A stretch of DNA of 11,061 nucleotides from an uncultured Phycisphaerales bacterium (GCA_937868145.1 CALMMH010000413.1:1-11061), one strand, 5' to 3'. Positions 1-8,795 are shown, counted from the first letter of the stretch. Translations and numbers: made by a program. Notes: generated from the sequence alone by a model not told the origin.

Positions 1-1
1 G

Positions 2-169
2 GAATGGAGACAGGGGTTCCACGACTATGGCGGATACGCCATGATGCCCCTGGCGCTGGCGATGGTGGTAGGTGAGCTGTGGGTTCTGACCCGGCTGATC
101 ACGCCGCCGGTGCAGATCGAGCCGGCCATCGTCTCCCGGCGACAACCTCAACATGTACCAGACCCTTAA
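2..169 (+). CDS. Probable exosortase, C-terminal fragment (5' end outside the window)
   Basis: This open frame enters from the left edge and stops at TAA 167-169, so only the last 55 residues are visible. They begin EWRQGFHDYGGYAMMPLALA, continue as a hydrophobic segment ending near ELWVLTRL, and finish with a short polar tail. An F-H-D-x-x-G-(Y/W) motif running directly into a final membrane helix is the expected C-terminus of exosortases, the integral-membrane transpeptidase-like enzymes that process PEP-CTERM proteins. The His of this motif is the third member of the family's Cys/Arg/His catalytic set; the Cys and Arg would lie upstream and cannot be checked. A PEP-CTERM-like protein at 10192-10800 and the polysaccharide genes directly downstream fit the usual exosortase neighbourhood. 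The stop is 18 nt before the next ATG, suggesting one operon. It could instead be another multi-spanning membrane protein with a chance match, because the fragment is short. Confidence 0.6.
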   Translation, partial: EWRQGFHDYGGYAMMPLALAMVVGELWVLTRLITPPVQIEPAIVSRRQPQHVPDP

Positions 170-187
170 TAGTGGGAGAACAGATCT

Positions 188-2497
188 ATGAACAACCTGG
201 AGAAGTATCTGGATCAGGTGATCGAGCAAAAGCCGATCGTCTACGAGCCCCCGGCCGAGGTCCAGGAAGCCCCCCCGACGACGAACCTGATGGAGAGCGT
301 CCGCAGGCGATGGCCCATCGTCCTGGCCGTGACGCTGGTGATCTGCGCCATGGGCTTGCCCGCGGTGTGGTTCTTCGTCGAACCCGTCTACGTCGTGCAG
401 GGCATGGTGCGCGTCGTCCCGTTGGTTCGCGGCGTGCTGACCGGCGAGGTCCAGCCCGATGAAGCGGCCAACTATGGGCAGTTCGTCAACACGCAGGCTG
501 TGTTGTTGATGAACGACGAGAAGGGGATCCAGAAGGTCGTCGACGATCTGGCGGGGCGAAACCTCGACTTCTTCAGCGGAAGGCCCAGCAACCGGATCGA
601 AAAGCTTCTCGCAAGGATTCTCCCCAAGGACGCCAACGATCTGCCCGACCAGATTCTTCGCAAGGCCATCGCGGATCAGAAGATCACGGCGGGCTATCTT
701 CGGGACTCGGAACTGATGGCGGTCTCGATGAGAAGCCAGAACGTGGAAGAGGCGAGGGCCATCGTCAACTCGTTTCTGCGCAACTACGTGGGCCAGTACG
801 GCGTGAACGCCACGACCAGCGAAAGCCAGAACATCATCATTCTGGAGACCCAGCGGAACGAAATTGAGAAACGCATCATCGAGTGGCGCACCAAGATCCG
901 GGATCTGGCGACCGAGTATGGAACGACCGTGCTCGATCCTCGCCGGGATATGGAGATGAACCGCCAAGCCCAATTGCAGCTCGATCTGACGCAGCTCGAG
1001 GCGATGAAGATCCGGCTCACGGCGGACATCGGGGTGTACGAGAAGACCGAGAAGCTCGAGATGGCTCCCGAGCAGATCGTCGCCGCGCGCACCGCTCACG
1101 TCAACTCCGACCCGATGGTGGAGGAGTTGTCCAAGCGGATTGTCCAGATGGAGCAGGACCTGATCGCGGCCCAGCAGACGACCCTGCCGGCCAACCCGAT
1201 CTACTCGCAGCGGGAGGCCGTTCTGAAGGCTTTCCAGGCGAGGTTGGAGCAATGCAAGAAGACCCTGGCGGAGGAGTTCGACAGCAATCTGGAGAACAGG
1301 CTCAAAGAGGCCGCGCAGCAGCGGGTGACTCAGGCCAAGGCCGAGAGGACCCAGATCGAAGCGCGCATCGACGAGATCGTGCGTGCGCTGGGCGACCAGG
1401 AAGTCAAGACGGTGAAGGTCGGCAATACGAATCTCGACATCCAGGACTTGCAGCGGAAGCTGACCATGGACGAGGAAATGCTGGACCAGGTGAACCGCCG
1501 CCTCAAGTGGTTTGAGATGGAACGGGACCGCCGGCCGCGCGTGCAGATCGCCTCCCAGGCGGAGATGAAGGGGAAGGATGACAACCGTCCGAAGTATGCC
1601 GCGATGACCGTCTTCGGGGCCCTGGCCTGCGGCCTGGGGCTGGCGCTCCTGCGGGACAAGATGGACAGGACGCTGCAAACCCCGGCGGATGTCATCCGAC
1701 AGGTGGATCTGCCGATTCTGGGGACCACGACGAGTTCCCGGGCGATGAAACCGGCCTTGTTCGCCGAGCAAATCGCCGGCGACTATCAGACGATCCGCAC
1801 GAATTTGGGGATGCTGTACAACGGCGGAATGCCCAAGAGACTGGTCATCAGCAGCCCCGGCATGCGAGAGGGCAAAACCACCTTCGCGGTCAATCTGGCG
1901 ACGAGCCTGGCCAAGTCGGGCAAGAAGGTGCTGCTGATCGACGGCGACCTTCGCAAGCCCGACATCGGGCACATGCTCAACGTGCTCAACAACACCGGCG
2001 GTCTTCAGAACGTCCTGCTGGGAGAAGCCACCAACGGGTCGGTCTGCGTGCTGCCGTCCAGCGGACTCCATGTCCTGGCCGCGAATCCCCGCCATACCGG
2101 CGATCCGTACGAAATGCTGACGTCTCCCACGGCGTCCGAACAGATGGAGAGGCTGTCCCGTGAATACGATCACATGATCGTCGACAGTCCCCCGGTGCTC
2201 GCCTTCCCGGACGCTCTGGTCTGGGCCAAGCTCACCGACGCCGTGATTCTTGTCAGTTTCGCCGGCCAGACGACCGCGCCGGATCTGAGGGAAGCCAAAG
2301 AACGGTTCACTCGCATTCGGGCGCGCATTCTCGGGGCCGTGCTGAGCAATGTTCCCGTGGATCAAGGACTGTATCGGCATTCCTACACCTATCGGCCGCG
2401 AAGCGCGCCGGCGGGCCGCAAGAGCGGCAAGCCCAAGAAATTGCTGATGACGGCGCCCGCCAATCCGGAAAGCAGCGATCGTCCGAAGGAGACCTGA
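188..2497 (+). CDS. Polysaccharide chain-length determinant / BY-type tyrosine autokinase (Wzc/GumC-like)
   Basis: This 769-residue inner-membrane protein is predicted to control polymerisation and export of an exopolysaccharide through cycles of tyrosine autophosphorylation. Residues 1-42 are cytoplasmic, and the first membrane helix is about 43-64. A long periplasmic region follows, with heptad-like coiled coil at roughly 210-445. The second helix is about 470-488. The C-terminal kinase domain (about 525-725) has Walker A SSPGMREGKTT (555-565, Lys563), Walker A' VLLIDGDLRKP (581-591, Asp585 and Asp587) and Walker B HMIVDSPP (662-669, Asp666). It is introduced by the family-typical element DYQTIRTNL. 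Tyr729, Tyr733 and Tyr735 form a small tyrosine cluster, followed by a basic tail. The ATG start has GGGAG at 174-178, nine bases upstream. The fused kinase is the proteobacterial Wzc arrangement rather than the split CpsC/CpsD one. The family is clear; the exact glycan is not. Confidence 0.93.
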   Translation: MNNLEKYLDQVIEQKPIVYEPPAEVQEAPPTTNLMESVRRRWPIVLAVTLVICAMGLPAVWFFVEPVYVVQGMVRVVPLVRGVLTGEVQPDEAANYGQFVNTQAVLLMNDEKGIQKVVDDLAGRNLDFFSGRPSNRIEKLLARILPKDANDLPDQILRKAIADQKITAGYLRDSELMAVSMRSQNVEEARAIVNSFLRNYVGQYGVNATTSESQNIIILETQRNEIEKRIIEWRTKIRDLATEYGTTVLDPRRDMEMNRQAQLQLDLTQLEAMKIRLTADIGVYEKTEKLEMAPEQIVAARTAHVNSDPMVEELSKRIVQMEQDLIAAQQTTLPANPIYSQREAVLKAFQARLEQCKKTLAEEFDSNLENRLKEAAQQRVTQAKAERTQIEARIDEIVRALGDQEVKTVKVGNTNLDIQDLQRKLTMDEEMLDQVNRRLKWFEMERDRRPRVQIASQAEMKGKDDNRPKYAAMTVFGALACGLGLALLRDKMDRTLQTPADVIRQVDLPILGTTTSSRAMKPALFAEQIAGDYQTIRTNLGMLYNGGMPKRLVISSPGMREGKTTFAVNLATSLAKSGKKVLLIDGDLRKPDIGHMLNVLNNTGGLQNVLLGEATNGSVCVLPSSGLHVLAANPRHTGDPYEMLTSPTASEQMERLSREYDHMIVDSPPVLAFPDALVWAKLTDAVILVSFAGQTTAPDLREAKERFTRIRARILGAVLSNVPVDQGLYRHSYTYRPRSAPAGRKSGKPKKLLMTAPANPESSDRPKET

Positions 2498-2542
2498 GAC
2501 TCTGACGGGGAAACGAAACCTGGGGACGTGATCTGATCGGTT
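2498..2542 (+). other. Short intergenic gap with a weak ribosome-binding region
   Basis: This 45-nt gap lies between the kinase gene and the sugar-transferase fusion. I see no terminator and no convincing promoter. The only purine-rich stretch, GGGGA at 2522-2526, is 16 nt from the ATG at 2543, too far for a standard Shine-Dalgarno. Translation of the fusion protein may therefore be inefficient. Confidence 0.4.
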
Positions 2543-4231
2543 ATGCAGGCAATTGTCATTCGAGAGCGTGGAGACAACGGCGCCGGCGGCGTAGAACTGC
2601 TGCGGTACGCCCTGGCTACGAGTCCGTTGAACCGGGTGCTCCTGGACGGTCTGGAGTACCTGTGGCGCGGACGCGCGAGCGTCGGCTCGGTCGACGTGAC
2701 CGGCTGGACGAGCCCGCGGGATGCCGAGTGGATTCTTCCACCGACATGGCGAGCCGACGTGCCCGCCGGTGTTTTCACGACGAGCTCTCGCGATGAACTG
2801 CAAACCGATCGCCTCGGGGACCCGGATGGTTCGGGCGACCGTCCTTGGATTGTGGTTACGGACGGTCGATTTGCGACGTGCGTGAACCATCATTTGCTGG
2901 CGAAGGTTCTGGCGTTGGGGAAGGCCGATGTCATCGCCGTGAACGCCGTCCCGAGTCTGCTTGCCTACCGGGAGAGGGTCCGGCTCACGCCGGAGAATGA
3001 ACTGGTCGGATACCGACGGATGTTTGCGGATTCCGCGGCCCCCATGCCCATGCCGGTGAAGTGGCCTCACCATCTGCTGGTGAGGCCGGAGGCGTTTGAG
3101 GCGGTGGTCAGGCCGAACCTGTTGGCGGAATTTCGCGTGGTGCTGGAAGAGTGCCGGGCCGCAGGACTGACGGCGCGGGGGATTGCCTTGGCCGGAACGG
3201 CCCTGGATCTGGAGTCCGAGGAAGGAATTCTGGCCGTATGCGGGGCGGTCCTGAAGGCGCCTGCGAGCGACAGTCGCGCGTCGACGCAGGCGAACGGTCG
3301 GGCTGTCGCGCCGGATGAGCCTCGCTTCATCGGGCCGGTGACGCTGGGGGAGCAGGTTACGGTCGAGCCCGGGGCGGTGATCGTCGGTCCCGCGATCCTC
3401 TGCGATGGCAGCGTGGTCCGGCGGAACGCCGTGGTGGACTCTTCCATTGTAGGCGCCAACGTGTCCGTGGAATCCGGACGGGTGCTTCGAAGTTGTTTGG
3501 CCGTGGAGGCGGAGCGACCCGGCGGTCGAACGCAGGGCGAACCGGCCCGAGGTGACGGATGGCCCGAGGAGTCCTTGTGGGCTTGCCAGGAAGATGCCTT
3601 CCGGACATGGCCCGGATTCTCCTACGCCGGATGGTTCAAGCGAATCGCGGACGTGATGGCCGCCGCCCTGGTGTTGGCTTTGTTCATACCGGTGATTCCC
3701 GTGATCGCCCTGGCGGTCCGGCTCAGCTCTCCGGGTCCGGTGTTCTTCCGCGACAAGCGTCAGGGATTCCATGGCAAGATGTTCGATTGCATCAAGTTCC
3801 GCACGATGCGGCAAGGCGCCGACAAGATGCAGGACAAGCTGCGATTCGTCTGCGAGGTGGACGGCCCTCAATTCAAGATGGCCGACGATCCTCGTATCAC
3901 GGCGGTCGGGCGGTTTCTTCGGGAGACATACCTGGACGAGATTCCGCAATTCTACAACGTGCTGTGCGGGCAGATGAGCGTCGTGGGCCCCAGGCCGTCT
4001 CCGGAATCTGAAAACACGTTGTGCGCATCCTGGCGGGACGCGAGACTCTCGGTGCGGCCGGGCATCACGGGACTGTGGCAGGTGTGCCGGACCCGTGCGG
4101 CGCATAAGGATTTCCAGGAGTGGATCCACTTCGATACAAAATACGTCCGGGATCTCTCGCCGAGGCAGGATCTATGGATCTGCTGGCGGACGTTCCGGAG
4201 AATGGTTGAGAATTTCGTGAATCAGTTCTGA
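2543..4231 (+). CDS. Fusion of degenerate nucleotidyltransferase-like domain, left-handed beta-helix and monotopic phosphoglycosyl transferase
   Basis: The C-terminal part (about 362-562) is a bacterial sugar transferase. It has a short KRIADV-led membrane segment with internal prolines (366-393, IPVIP), then SSPGPVFFRDKRQGFHGKMF, KFRTM (418-422), the catalytic Asp-Glu pair in YLDEIPQ (Asp465, Glu466), MSVVGPRP (478-485) and RPGITGLWQV (505-514). Such enzymes move a phospho-sugar from a nucleotide sugar to polyprenyl phosphate, the first membrane step of glycan assembly. Residues 1-235 resemble a sugar-1-phosphate nucleotidyltransferase fold: start MQAIVI, PLNRVLLDGLEYL (28-40), and VVTDGRFA (104-111) followed by an alternating hydrophobic stretch. 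The GxGTR loop is absent. Residues 262-319 show hexapeptide-like periodicity (GPVTLGEQVTVEPGAVIVGP), typical of a left-handed beta-helix. A polar linker (about 320-360) joins the two halves. The start is supported by the MQAIVI beginning. The transferase call is firm; the N-terminal assignment is by eye and moderate. Confidence 0.85.
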   Translation: MQAIVIRERGDNGAGGVELLRYALATSPLNRVLLDGLEYLWRGRASVGSVDVTGWTSPRDAEWILPPTWRADVPAGVFTTSSRDELQTDRLGDPDGSGDRPWIVVTDGRFATCVNHHLLAKVLALGKADVIAVNAVPSLLAYRERVRLTPENELVGYRRMFADSAAPMPMPVKWPHHLLVRPEAFEAVVRPNLLAEFRVVLEECRAAGLTARGIALAGTALDLESEEGILAVCGAVLKAPASDSRASTQANGRAVAPDEPRFIGPVTLGEQVTVEPGAVIVGPAILCDGSVVRRNAVVDSSIVGANVSVESGRVLRSCLAVEAERPGGRTQGEPARGDGWPEESLWACQEDAFRTWPGFSYAGWFKRIADVMAAALVLALFIPVIPVIALAVRLSSPGPVFFRDKRQGFHGKMFDCIKFRTMRQGADKMQDKLRFVCEVDGPQFKMADDPRITAVGRFLRETYLDEIPQFYNVLCGQMSVVGPRPSPESENTLCASWRDARLSVRPGITGLWQVCRTRAAHKDFQEWIHFDTKYVRDLSPRQDLWICWRTFRRMVENFVNQF

Positions 4232-4346
4232 GAAGGATGCGCGAGGCTCTGCCGGATCCGCGTCTTCGTTCGGGTCTTTGGGGTCGCAGACGACGGTCCG
4301 GGCAGTCACGGAGAAACCTTCTTTTGTAGTGGGAAAGGGCGGCTCA
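4232..4346 (+). other. Intergenic gap between sugar transferase and TPR gene
   Basis: These 115 nt contain no clear terminator or consensus promoter. The TPR frame stays open upstream as far as a TTG at 4278, but the translated stretch (23 residues) is polar and unlike a signal sequence, so it is probably untranslated leader. The gap contains a GGATCC palindrome and the GGGAAAGGG ribosome-binding region of the next gene. Nothing else is recognised. Confidence 0.4.
4331..4339 (+). promoter_or_regulatory. Ribosome binding site deciding the TPR gene start
   Basis: The purine-rich GGGAAAGGG ends seven bases before ATG 4347. It favours this ATG over the in-frame TTG at 4278, which has no comparable element. 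Confidence 0.55.
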
Positions 4347-7300
4347 ATGGCGACAAGATACTTCAACTGGAAACTGGCGATCGTTCTGTTCGTGGCCGTA
4401 GTGGTCTTCGTGATCGCGGTTTTCGGACTGCATAGCTGGCAAAAGACCACGAAAGCCGAGCAAGCCCTTCCGCGGGGACAGAAGGCGTTTGAGGCCAAGC
4501 AATGGGATGAGGCCGCGGACCAACTCGGTCGCTATCTGGCGGTCAACAATCAGGATGCGTCGGTCCTGATCCAGTACGCCGAGGCCCAGTTGAACCGGCG
4601 CCCCGTCACTCAAGGCAATGTCCAGATGGCCATTGCGGCGTACCGGAATGCCCTGCGTTTCAAGCCGGACGACGTCGAGACGGCGCGACGTCTCGCGGAG
4701 GTGTACCTGAGCATGGGAGCGCCTGCGGAGGCGGAATCCACGGCGGAACGTCATTTGGAACGGCGGGACGACCCCGGCCTGCGCCGCCTGTATGCACAGG
4801 CTTTGTGGCAGCAACGCAAGTTCAACCAGGCGATCGCGGAAGCGAAGGCGATCCTCGATAAATATCCCGGCGAAATTCTGGCCTACGAATTCATGGGATT
4901 TGCGGCGGATGCTCGGCCCGAGGCCGCGGATCGGGCGTCCGACGCCTGGTTCGATGAGGCGGTGACGAAGAACCCGGATTCCGCCCTCGCATATGCCGTC
5001 AGGGCGAGCCACCATCTTCGTAAGGGGAACAAGGACCAGGCTCTGGCCGATCTGACGCGGGCCGCGGCGTGCGATCTGTCCGATAAGATGGTTCGCCTTC
5101 GTGTGATTCGCGAATTCATCAATGCCAAGGCCTGGGAGCAGGCCCGAACGCAGCTCCAGGCCCTGCGGGAGATCGACGCGACCGAAGTTCGGCTCTGGCA
5201 AACGTGGGCCGAGTTGGCCGTCGAGAGCCGTTCCCAGGACGAAATGTACATGGTCGCTGAGGAAGGAATGAAGTCGCTGGGGGCCCAGCCATGGGACTTC
5301 ATGTCCGTGGCGGCGCACTTGCTCATTCTCTCAGGACATTTGGAGAAAGTCGAGGGATACCTGTCTCAGATGAAAGGGCAGGACATCGATCCGGCGGGGG
5401 GGGCCTATCTCGCAGGGTTGTTGGCCGAGAGGCAGGGTCGTATCCGGGATGCCATCGGACATTGGCAGCGGGCGATCGCTCTGGGCACGCGAATCCCCGA
5501 GGAGGTGTACAGACAGATGGCCCTGGGGCTCGCCCGGCTGGGCGACGTCCAGTCGGCGATCAACCAGCTTCAGATTCTGCTGTCCAAGCGTCCGGCGTCG
5601 AAAAATCAGGCGCAGGTCGACTCCTCGCCTCAACCGGAATACGTTCGCGCCCGTCTGCAGTTGGCGCAATTGTTTGCCCGAGTCGGCAAGTGGTCCAGGG
5701 TTCTGGAGCAGACCCCTCAGATTCTGGAGGCCGGCCGCAGCTCGCCCGACATTCTGTTGGAGGCCACCCTACTGGAACTTCAGGCTCGAACCTACCTTCT
5801 GGCTGTTGCGACCGGTTCGCCCGAGAGCAAGGAGCAGGCTTGGCGGAGTATCGAGACCCGCCTGGCCGATCTCGACAAGGCCAGTGACAAGGCTAGTGAA
5901 GAGGCCATGGCTGTCCAGCTTTTGCGGGTTCAAGTGGCCATGATGCAGGAGAAGTTTTCCGAGGCCTCCACGATATTGAGTGAACTGGAAGGCAAGTATC
6001 CTTCCGACATCCGGCTGATGCTGCGTCGTGCGGAGCTTTGTGCGGCTCAAGGCCAGGATGACCAGGCCAAGGCCCTGTTCCAGAAGGCCATCGTCGCGTT
6101 TCCCCAAGCAGTGGAGCCGGTTCGCGGAGTGGCGCTGCTCTTGGACGCGAAGAACCAGAGGTCGGAATGCGAATCGACGATCAAGGACGCTTTGGCCCGG
6201 ATGCAGGAGCCGGGGGCTCGTCGCGATTTGGGCTTGCTGCTTTCCGAGTTCTACTACCGATGGCAGGAAAAGGAGAAACTCTGCCAGTGGCTCACGGAGC
6301 TGACGGTCCAGTTCCCCAGCGATATTCAGCCCAAGCGTCTGCTGCTGGCCTGCGAATCCATCGCGAAGGACGAGCCGAAGTCGCAAAAAATCATCGACGA
6401 AATCAAGGCCCTGGAGGATGAGAAGGGCACCCAATGGCGCTACGAGCAGGCCCGGCTCTGGATCCGCAGCGCGGAGTTCCGGAAGGCCATCGAGCATCCG
6501 GATCCCAATGTGCCCCTTCGGAGCACAAGCATCTACGCGCAGGTCGTCAAGCTCCTCCAGGAGAACCTGTTGACCAATCCCGAGGACCAGGCGAGCCGGC
6601 TGCTTCTTGCAGGAGCCTACGAGATGGCCGGGGAGCCGCAACTGGCCCTGACCACATACCGTGAGGCGTTTGCCCGGACGCCGAACGACACTCAGGTGTT
6701 GGTGCGGCTGATTACCGCCCTGCACAAGGCCAACGAGTTCGACGAGGCCCAAGGCATCCTGGACAAGGTGGGACAGCAAGATCTGATCGCTCCGGGCTTG
6801 CAGCGTCTGCAAGTCGACAACGACTTCCGCCGGGGGGATTTGGCCTCGGCCTCCAACACGCTGCAGCAACTCGTGGAGCAGGATCCCAATGACGCGACGC
6901 TCCAGCTTTCATACGCCCGCGTTCTGGTCCTCAAGAAGGAGTTCGCGAAAGCCCAGGCGATTCTGGACGATTTGAAGGTCAAGCAGCCGGATTCGATTCT
7001 GGTGGCCCGTGCCCAGATCCGGCTCTATGTTCAGCAGGGAAACACGGACAAGGCCCTCCAGATCTGCAACGAGATGGTTGACAAGCTGCACAACGCGGCG
7101 GCCTACCTGTTGCGTGTGGAGATGTATATCGATCTGCGGCAGGCCGACAAGGCTCTGGAAGATCTCGGACAGGCAGTCGCGCTGGAGCCTCAGAACGTCG
7201 GGCCGTGGGAGGCGAGGGCCAGGATCTACACCGCCCTGGGCCGTACGGCCGACGCGATCTCCGATGCCCGGCAGGCGCTGGCATTGGAGCCGCAGGAGAC

Positions 7301-8795
7301 GCGGATACAAAAGCTCGCCATCTCTCTGTTCATGGCGTCCGGCAAGCAGACGCTTCTGAGGGAGGCGGAGGGCATGCTCGACAAGATGCTGGCCGGGCAG
7401 CCGAACTCGTCGGAGAAGAAGGATCCCGAGGCGGTGGTGCTCAAGTCTCAGATTCTGATGATGCGGGCCACCGGTCCGGCCATCGAGGAAGCCCGCCGGC
7501 TTCTGCGGCAGGTTACGGCCGACTATCCCAAGTACGCCAGGGGATGGGAGGTGATGGTGCAGCTCGAACTTCAGCAGGACGAGCCCGGTCGAGCCATGGA
7601 TTACGCCACGCGAGGTCTGGCGCACAACGAACAGAACAAGCAGTTGCTTCTGCTGAAGGCCATTGCTGAAAAGAGGCTCTCGCCGTCCGTGGCGGCTCTG
7701 ACGACTTTGCCGAGCCTGGCGGCGCAATACCCCGACGATGTCGGGATTCTCATCGAATGGGCCGACGCTTACGCCCGGGCGGATCGGTCGGAGAAGGCTG
7801 TGGAGCTGCTGAACGGCAAATTGGCGAGTTTCACAGGATTGGCGCGACGGCGGTGCGAAATCGCGCTGGCGGCCGCCTTGTATGCCGATCAGCAGCGGGA
7901 CAAGGCCAAGACGCTCTTCGAGACGTTGATCACCGCGGAGTCGAACGATCCGACTCCGGTGATGACTCTGGGACAGTTGCTTCGAAAAGAGAGGCGGTGG
8001 ACCGAGGTCAACCAACTCGTGAATTTGTGGCGCACCACGAATCCGAAAGACGCCGAGACCGCGACGAACATGGCTCGCATCCTCGCCGGCAGCGGCGACC
8101 GGGAGGCCCTCCAAATGGCGGAGGACCAGCTCCGGATGATCCTGGAGCCCAATCCGGATTCAGTGTCCACACTGCTGCTGCTGGGCATGCTGATGCAGGA
8201 CGCAGGGCGAGACGAAGAGGCAACCCGGCTCAATCGTCGGCTTCTCGCTGTGGACCCGAACAACGTCATTGCGATCAACAATCTTGCGTGGCTGCTTTGC
8301 GAGTCGCCTACCGCGTCGCCGGAGACGATGCAGGAGTCGTTGCAGTTGGCCAATCGAGGTCTCACGCTCGTGTCCGACTACATGGATCTTCTCGACACCC
8401 GCGGCGTGGTGCATTATCGATTGGGGAATCACGAGAAGGCCGAGGCGGACCTTCGCAAATGCCTTGAGCTGTTCCCTGCATACTCGCCGCAGTCGGCGGC
8501 GCCGCAGTTCCACCTGGCCCGTGTGTACGCCGCAATGAATCGCAAGACCGAGGCGCTGGAGCATCTCAAAGTCGCTCTCTCCCTCAACGGCAAGAATGTC
8601 CAATTGGCCAGAGAGCACGCGGAAGTGGGGCGCAGAACGCATGCGATCAAAGTGCTCAGGGATGCGCTGTCGCTTCAGGAAGAGATGGACCGGTTCAAGA
8701 CGGGGTTCGACTCGCAGGATCTGGTCGGCGTGGGGTCAAGTGATTGGACGGAAGCCAGACTCCTTCTCGAACAACTGCAGAAGGGGCAAAAATGA
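4347..8795 (+). CDS. Large membrane-anchored tetratricopeptide repeat protein of an exosortase/exopolysaccharide locus
   Basis: The protein has 1482 residues. A short basic N-terminus (MATRYFNWK) precedes one membrane helix at about 9-28, so it is probably an uncleaved anchor with the rest outside the cytoplasm. Almost all the remainder is helical TPR-like repeats with the usual A/G/Y/A...P spacing, for example AIAAYRNALRFKPDD, ALADLTRAAACDLSD, ALTTYREAFARTPND, ALEDLGQAVALEPQN and EATRLNRRLLAVDPNN. The best-conserved block is C-terminal: INNLAWLL, LLDTRGVVHYRLGNHEKAE and FHLARVYAAMNRKTEALEHL. This resembles the end of PrsT-type TPR lipoproteins of PEP-CTERM/exosortase loci, but there is no lipobox here. 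No enzymatic domain or outer-membrane barrel is visible. A scaffold or export-assembly role is inference from context. The stop overlaps the start of the regulator gene. Confidence 0.85.
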   Translation: MATRYFNWKLAIVLFVAVVVFVIAVFGLHSWQKTTKAEQALPRGQKAFEAKQWDEAADQLGRYLAVNNQDASVLIQYAEAQLNRRPVTQGNVQMAIAAYRNALRFKPDDVETARRLAEVYLSMGAPAEAESTAERHLERRDDPGLRRLYAQALWQQRKFNQAIAEAKAILDKYPGEILAYEFMGFAADARPEAADRASDAWFDEAVTKNPDSALAYAVRASHHLRKGNKDQALADLTRAAACDLSDKMVRLRVIREFINAKAWEQARTQLQALREIDATEVRLWQTWAELAVESRSQDEMYMVAEEGMKSLGAQPWDFMSVAAHLLILSGHLEKVEGYLSQMKGQDIDPAGGAYLAGLLAERQGRIRDAIGHWQRAIALGTRIPEEVYRQMALGLARLGDVQSAINQLQILLSKRPASKNQAQVDSSPQPEYVRARLQLAQLFARVGKWSRVLEQTPQILEAGRSSPDILLEATLLELQARTYLLAVATGSPESKEQAWRSIETRLADLDKASDKASEEAMAVQLLRVQVAMMQEKFSEASTILSELEGKYPSDIRLMLRRAELCAAQGQDDQAKALFQKAIVAFPQAVEPVRGVALLLDAKNQRSECESTIKDALARMQEPGARRDLGLLLSEFYYRWQEKEKLCQWLTELTVQFPSDIQPKRLLLACESIAKDEPKSQKIIDEIKALEDEKGTQWRYEQARLWIRSAEFRKAIEHPDPNVPLRSTSIYAQVVKLLQENLLTNPEDQASRLLLAGAYEMAGEPQLALTTYREAFARTPNDTQVLVRLITALHKANEFDEAQGILDKVGQQDLIAPGLQRLQVDNDFRRGDLASASNTLQQLVEQDPNDATLQLSYARVLVLKKEFAKAQAILDDLKVKQPDSILVARAQIRLYVQQGNTDKALQICNEMVDKLHNAAAYLLRVEMYIDLRQADKALEDLGQAVALEPQNVGPWEARARIYTALGRTADAISDARQALALEPQETRIQKLAISLFMASGKQTLLREAEGMLDKMLAGQPNSSEKKDPEAVVLKSQILMMRATGPAIEEARRLLRQVTADYPKYARGWEVMVQLELQQDEPGRAMDYATRGLAHNEQNKQLLLLKAIAEKRLSPSVAALTTLPSLAAQYPDDVGILIEWADAYARADRSEKAVELLNGKLASFTGLARRRCEIALAAALYADQQRDKAKTLFETLITAESNDPTPVMTLGQLLRKERRWTEVNQLVNLWRTTNPKDAETATNMARILAGSGDREALQMAEDQLRMILEPNPDSVSTLLLLGMLMQDAGRDEEATRLNRRLLAVDPNNVIAINNLAWLLCESPTASPETMQESLQLANRGLTLVSDYMDLLDTRGVVHYRLGNHEKAEADLRKCLELFPAYSPQSAAPQFHLARVYAAMNRKTEALEHLKVALSLNGKNVQLAREHAEVGRRTHAIKVLRDALSLQEEMDRFKTGFDSQDLVGVGSSDWTEARLLLEQLQKGQK
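8781..8786 (+). promoter_or_regulatory. Ribosome binding site of the LuxR-type gene, inside the TPR coding sequence
   Basis: AAGGGG lies five bases before ATG 8792, within the last codons of the TPR gene. With the ATGA stop/start overlap at 8792-8795, this points to translational coupling. Confidence 0.65.

Noticed and set aside
79..462. Plus-strand frame of 127 codons overlapping the exosortase end and the kinase start.
   Set aside because: The product is Arg/Gly/Ala/Pro-rich shadow sequence, and two better-supported genes occupy the same bases in other frames.
4278..4346. Upstream TTG start for the TPR protein.
   Set aside because: It has no ribosome-binding site and adds a polar 23-residue extension before the membrane anchor; ATG 4347 has GGGAAAGGG.
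4344..8114. Long open frames on the minus strand (4344-5318, 5769-6869, 6909-8114).
   Set aside because: They lie wholly antisense to the well-supported TPR gene, have low-complexity Arg/Leu/Gly-rich products with no domain, and are expected from its GC-rich codon use.
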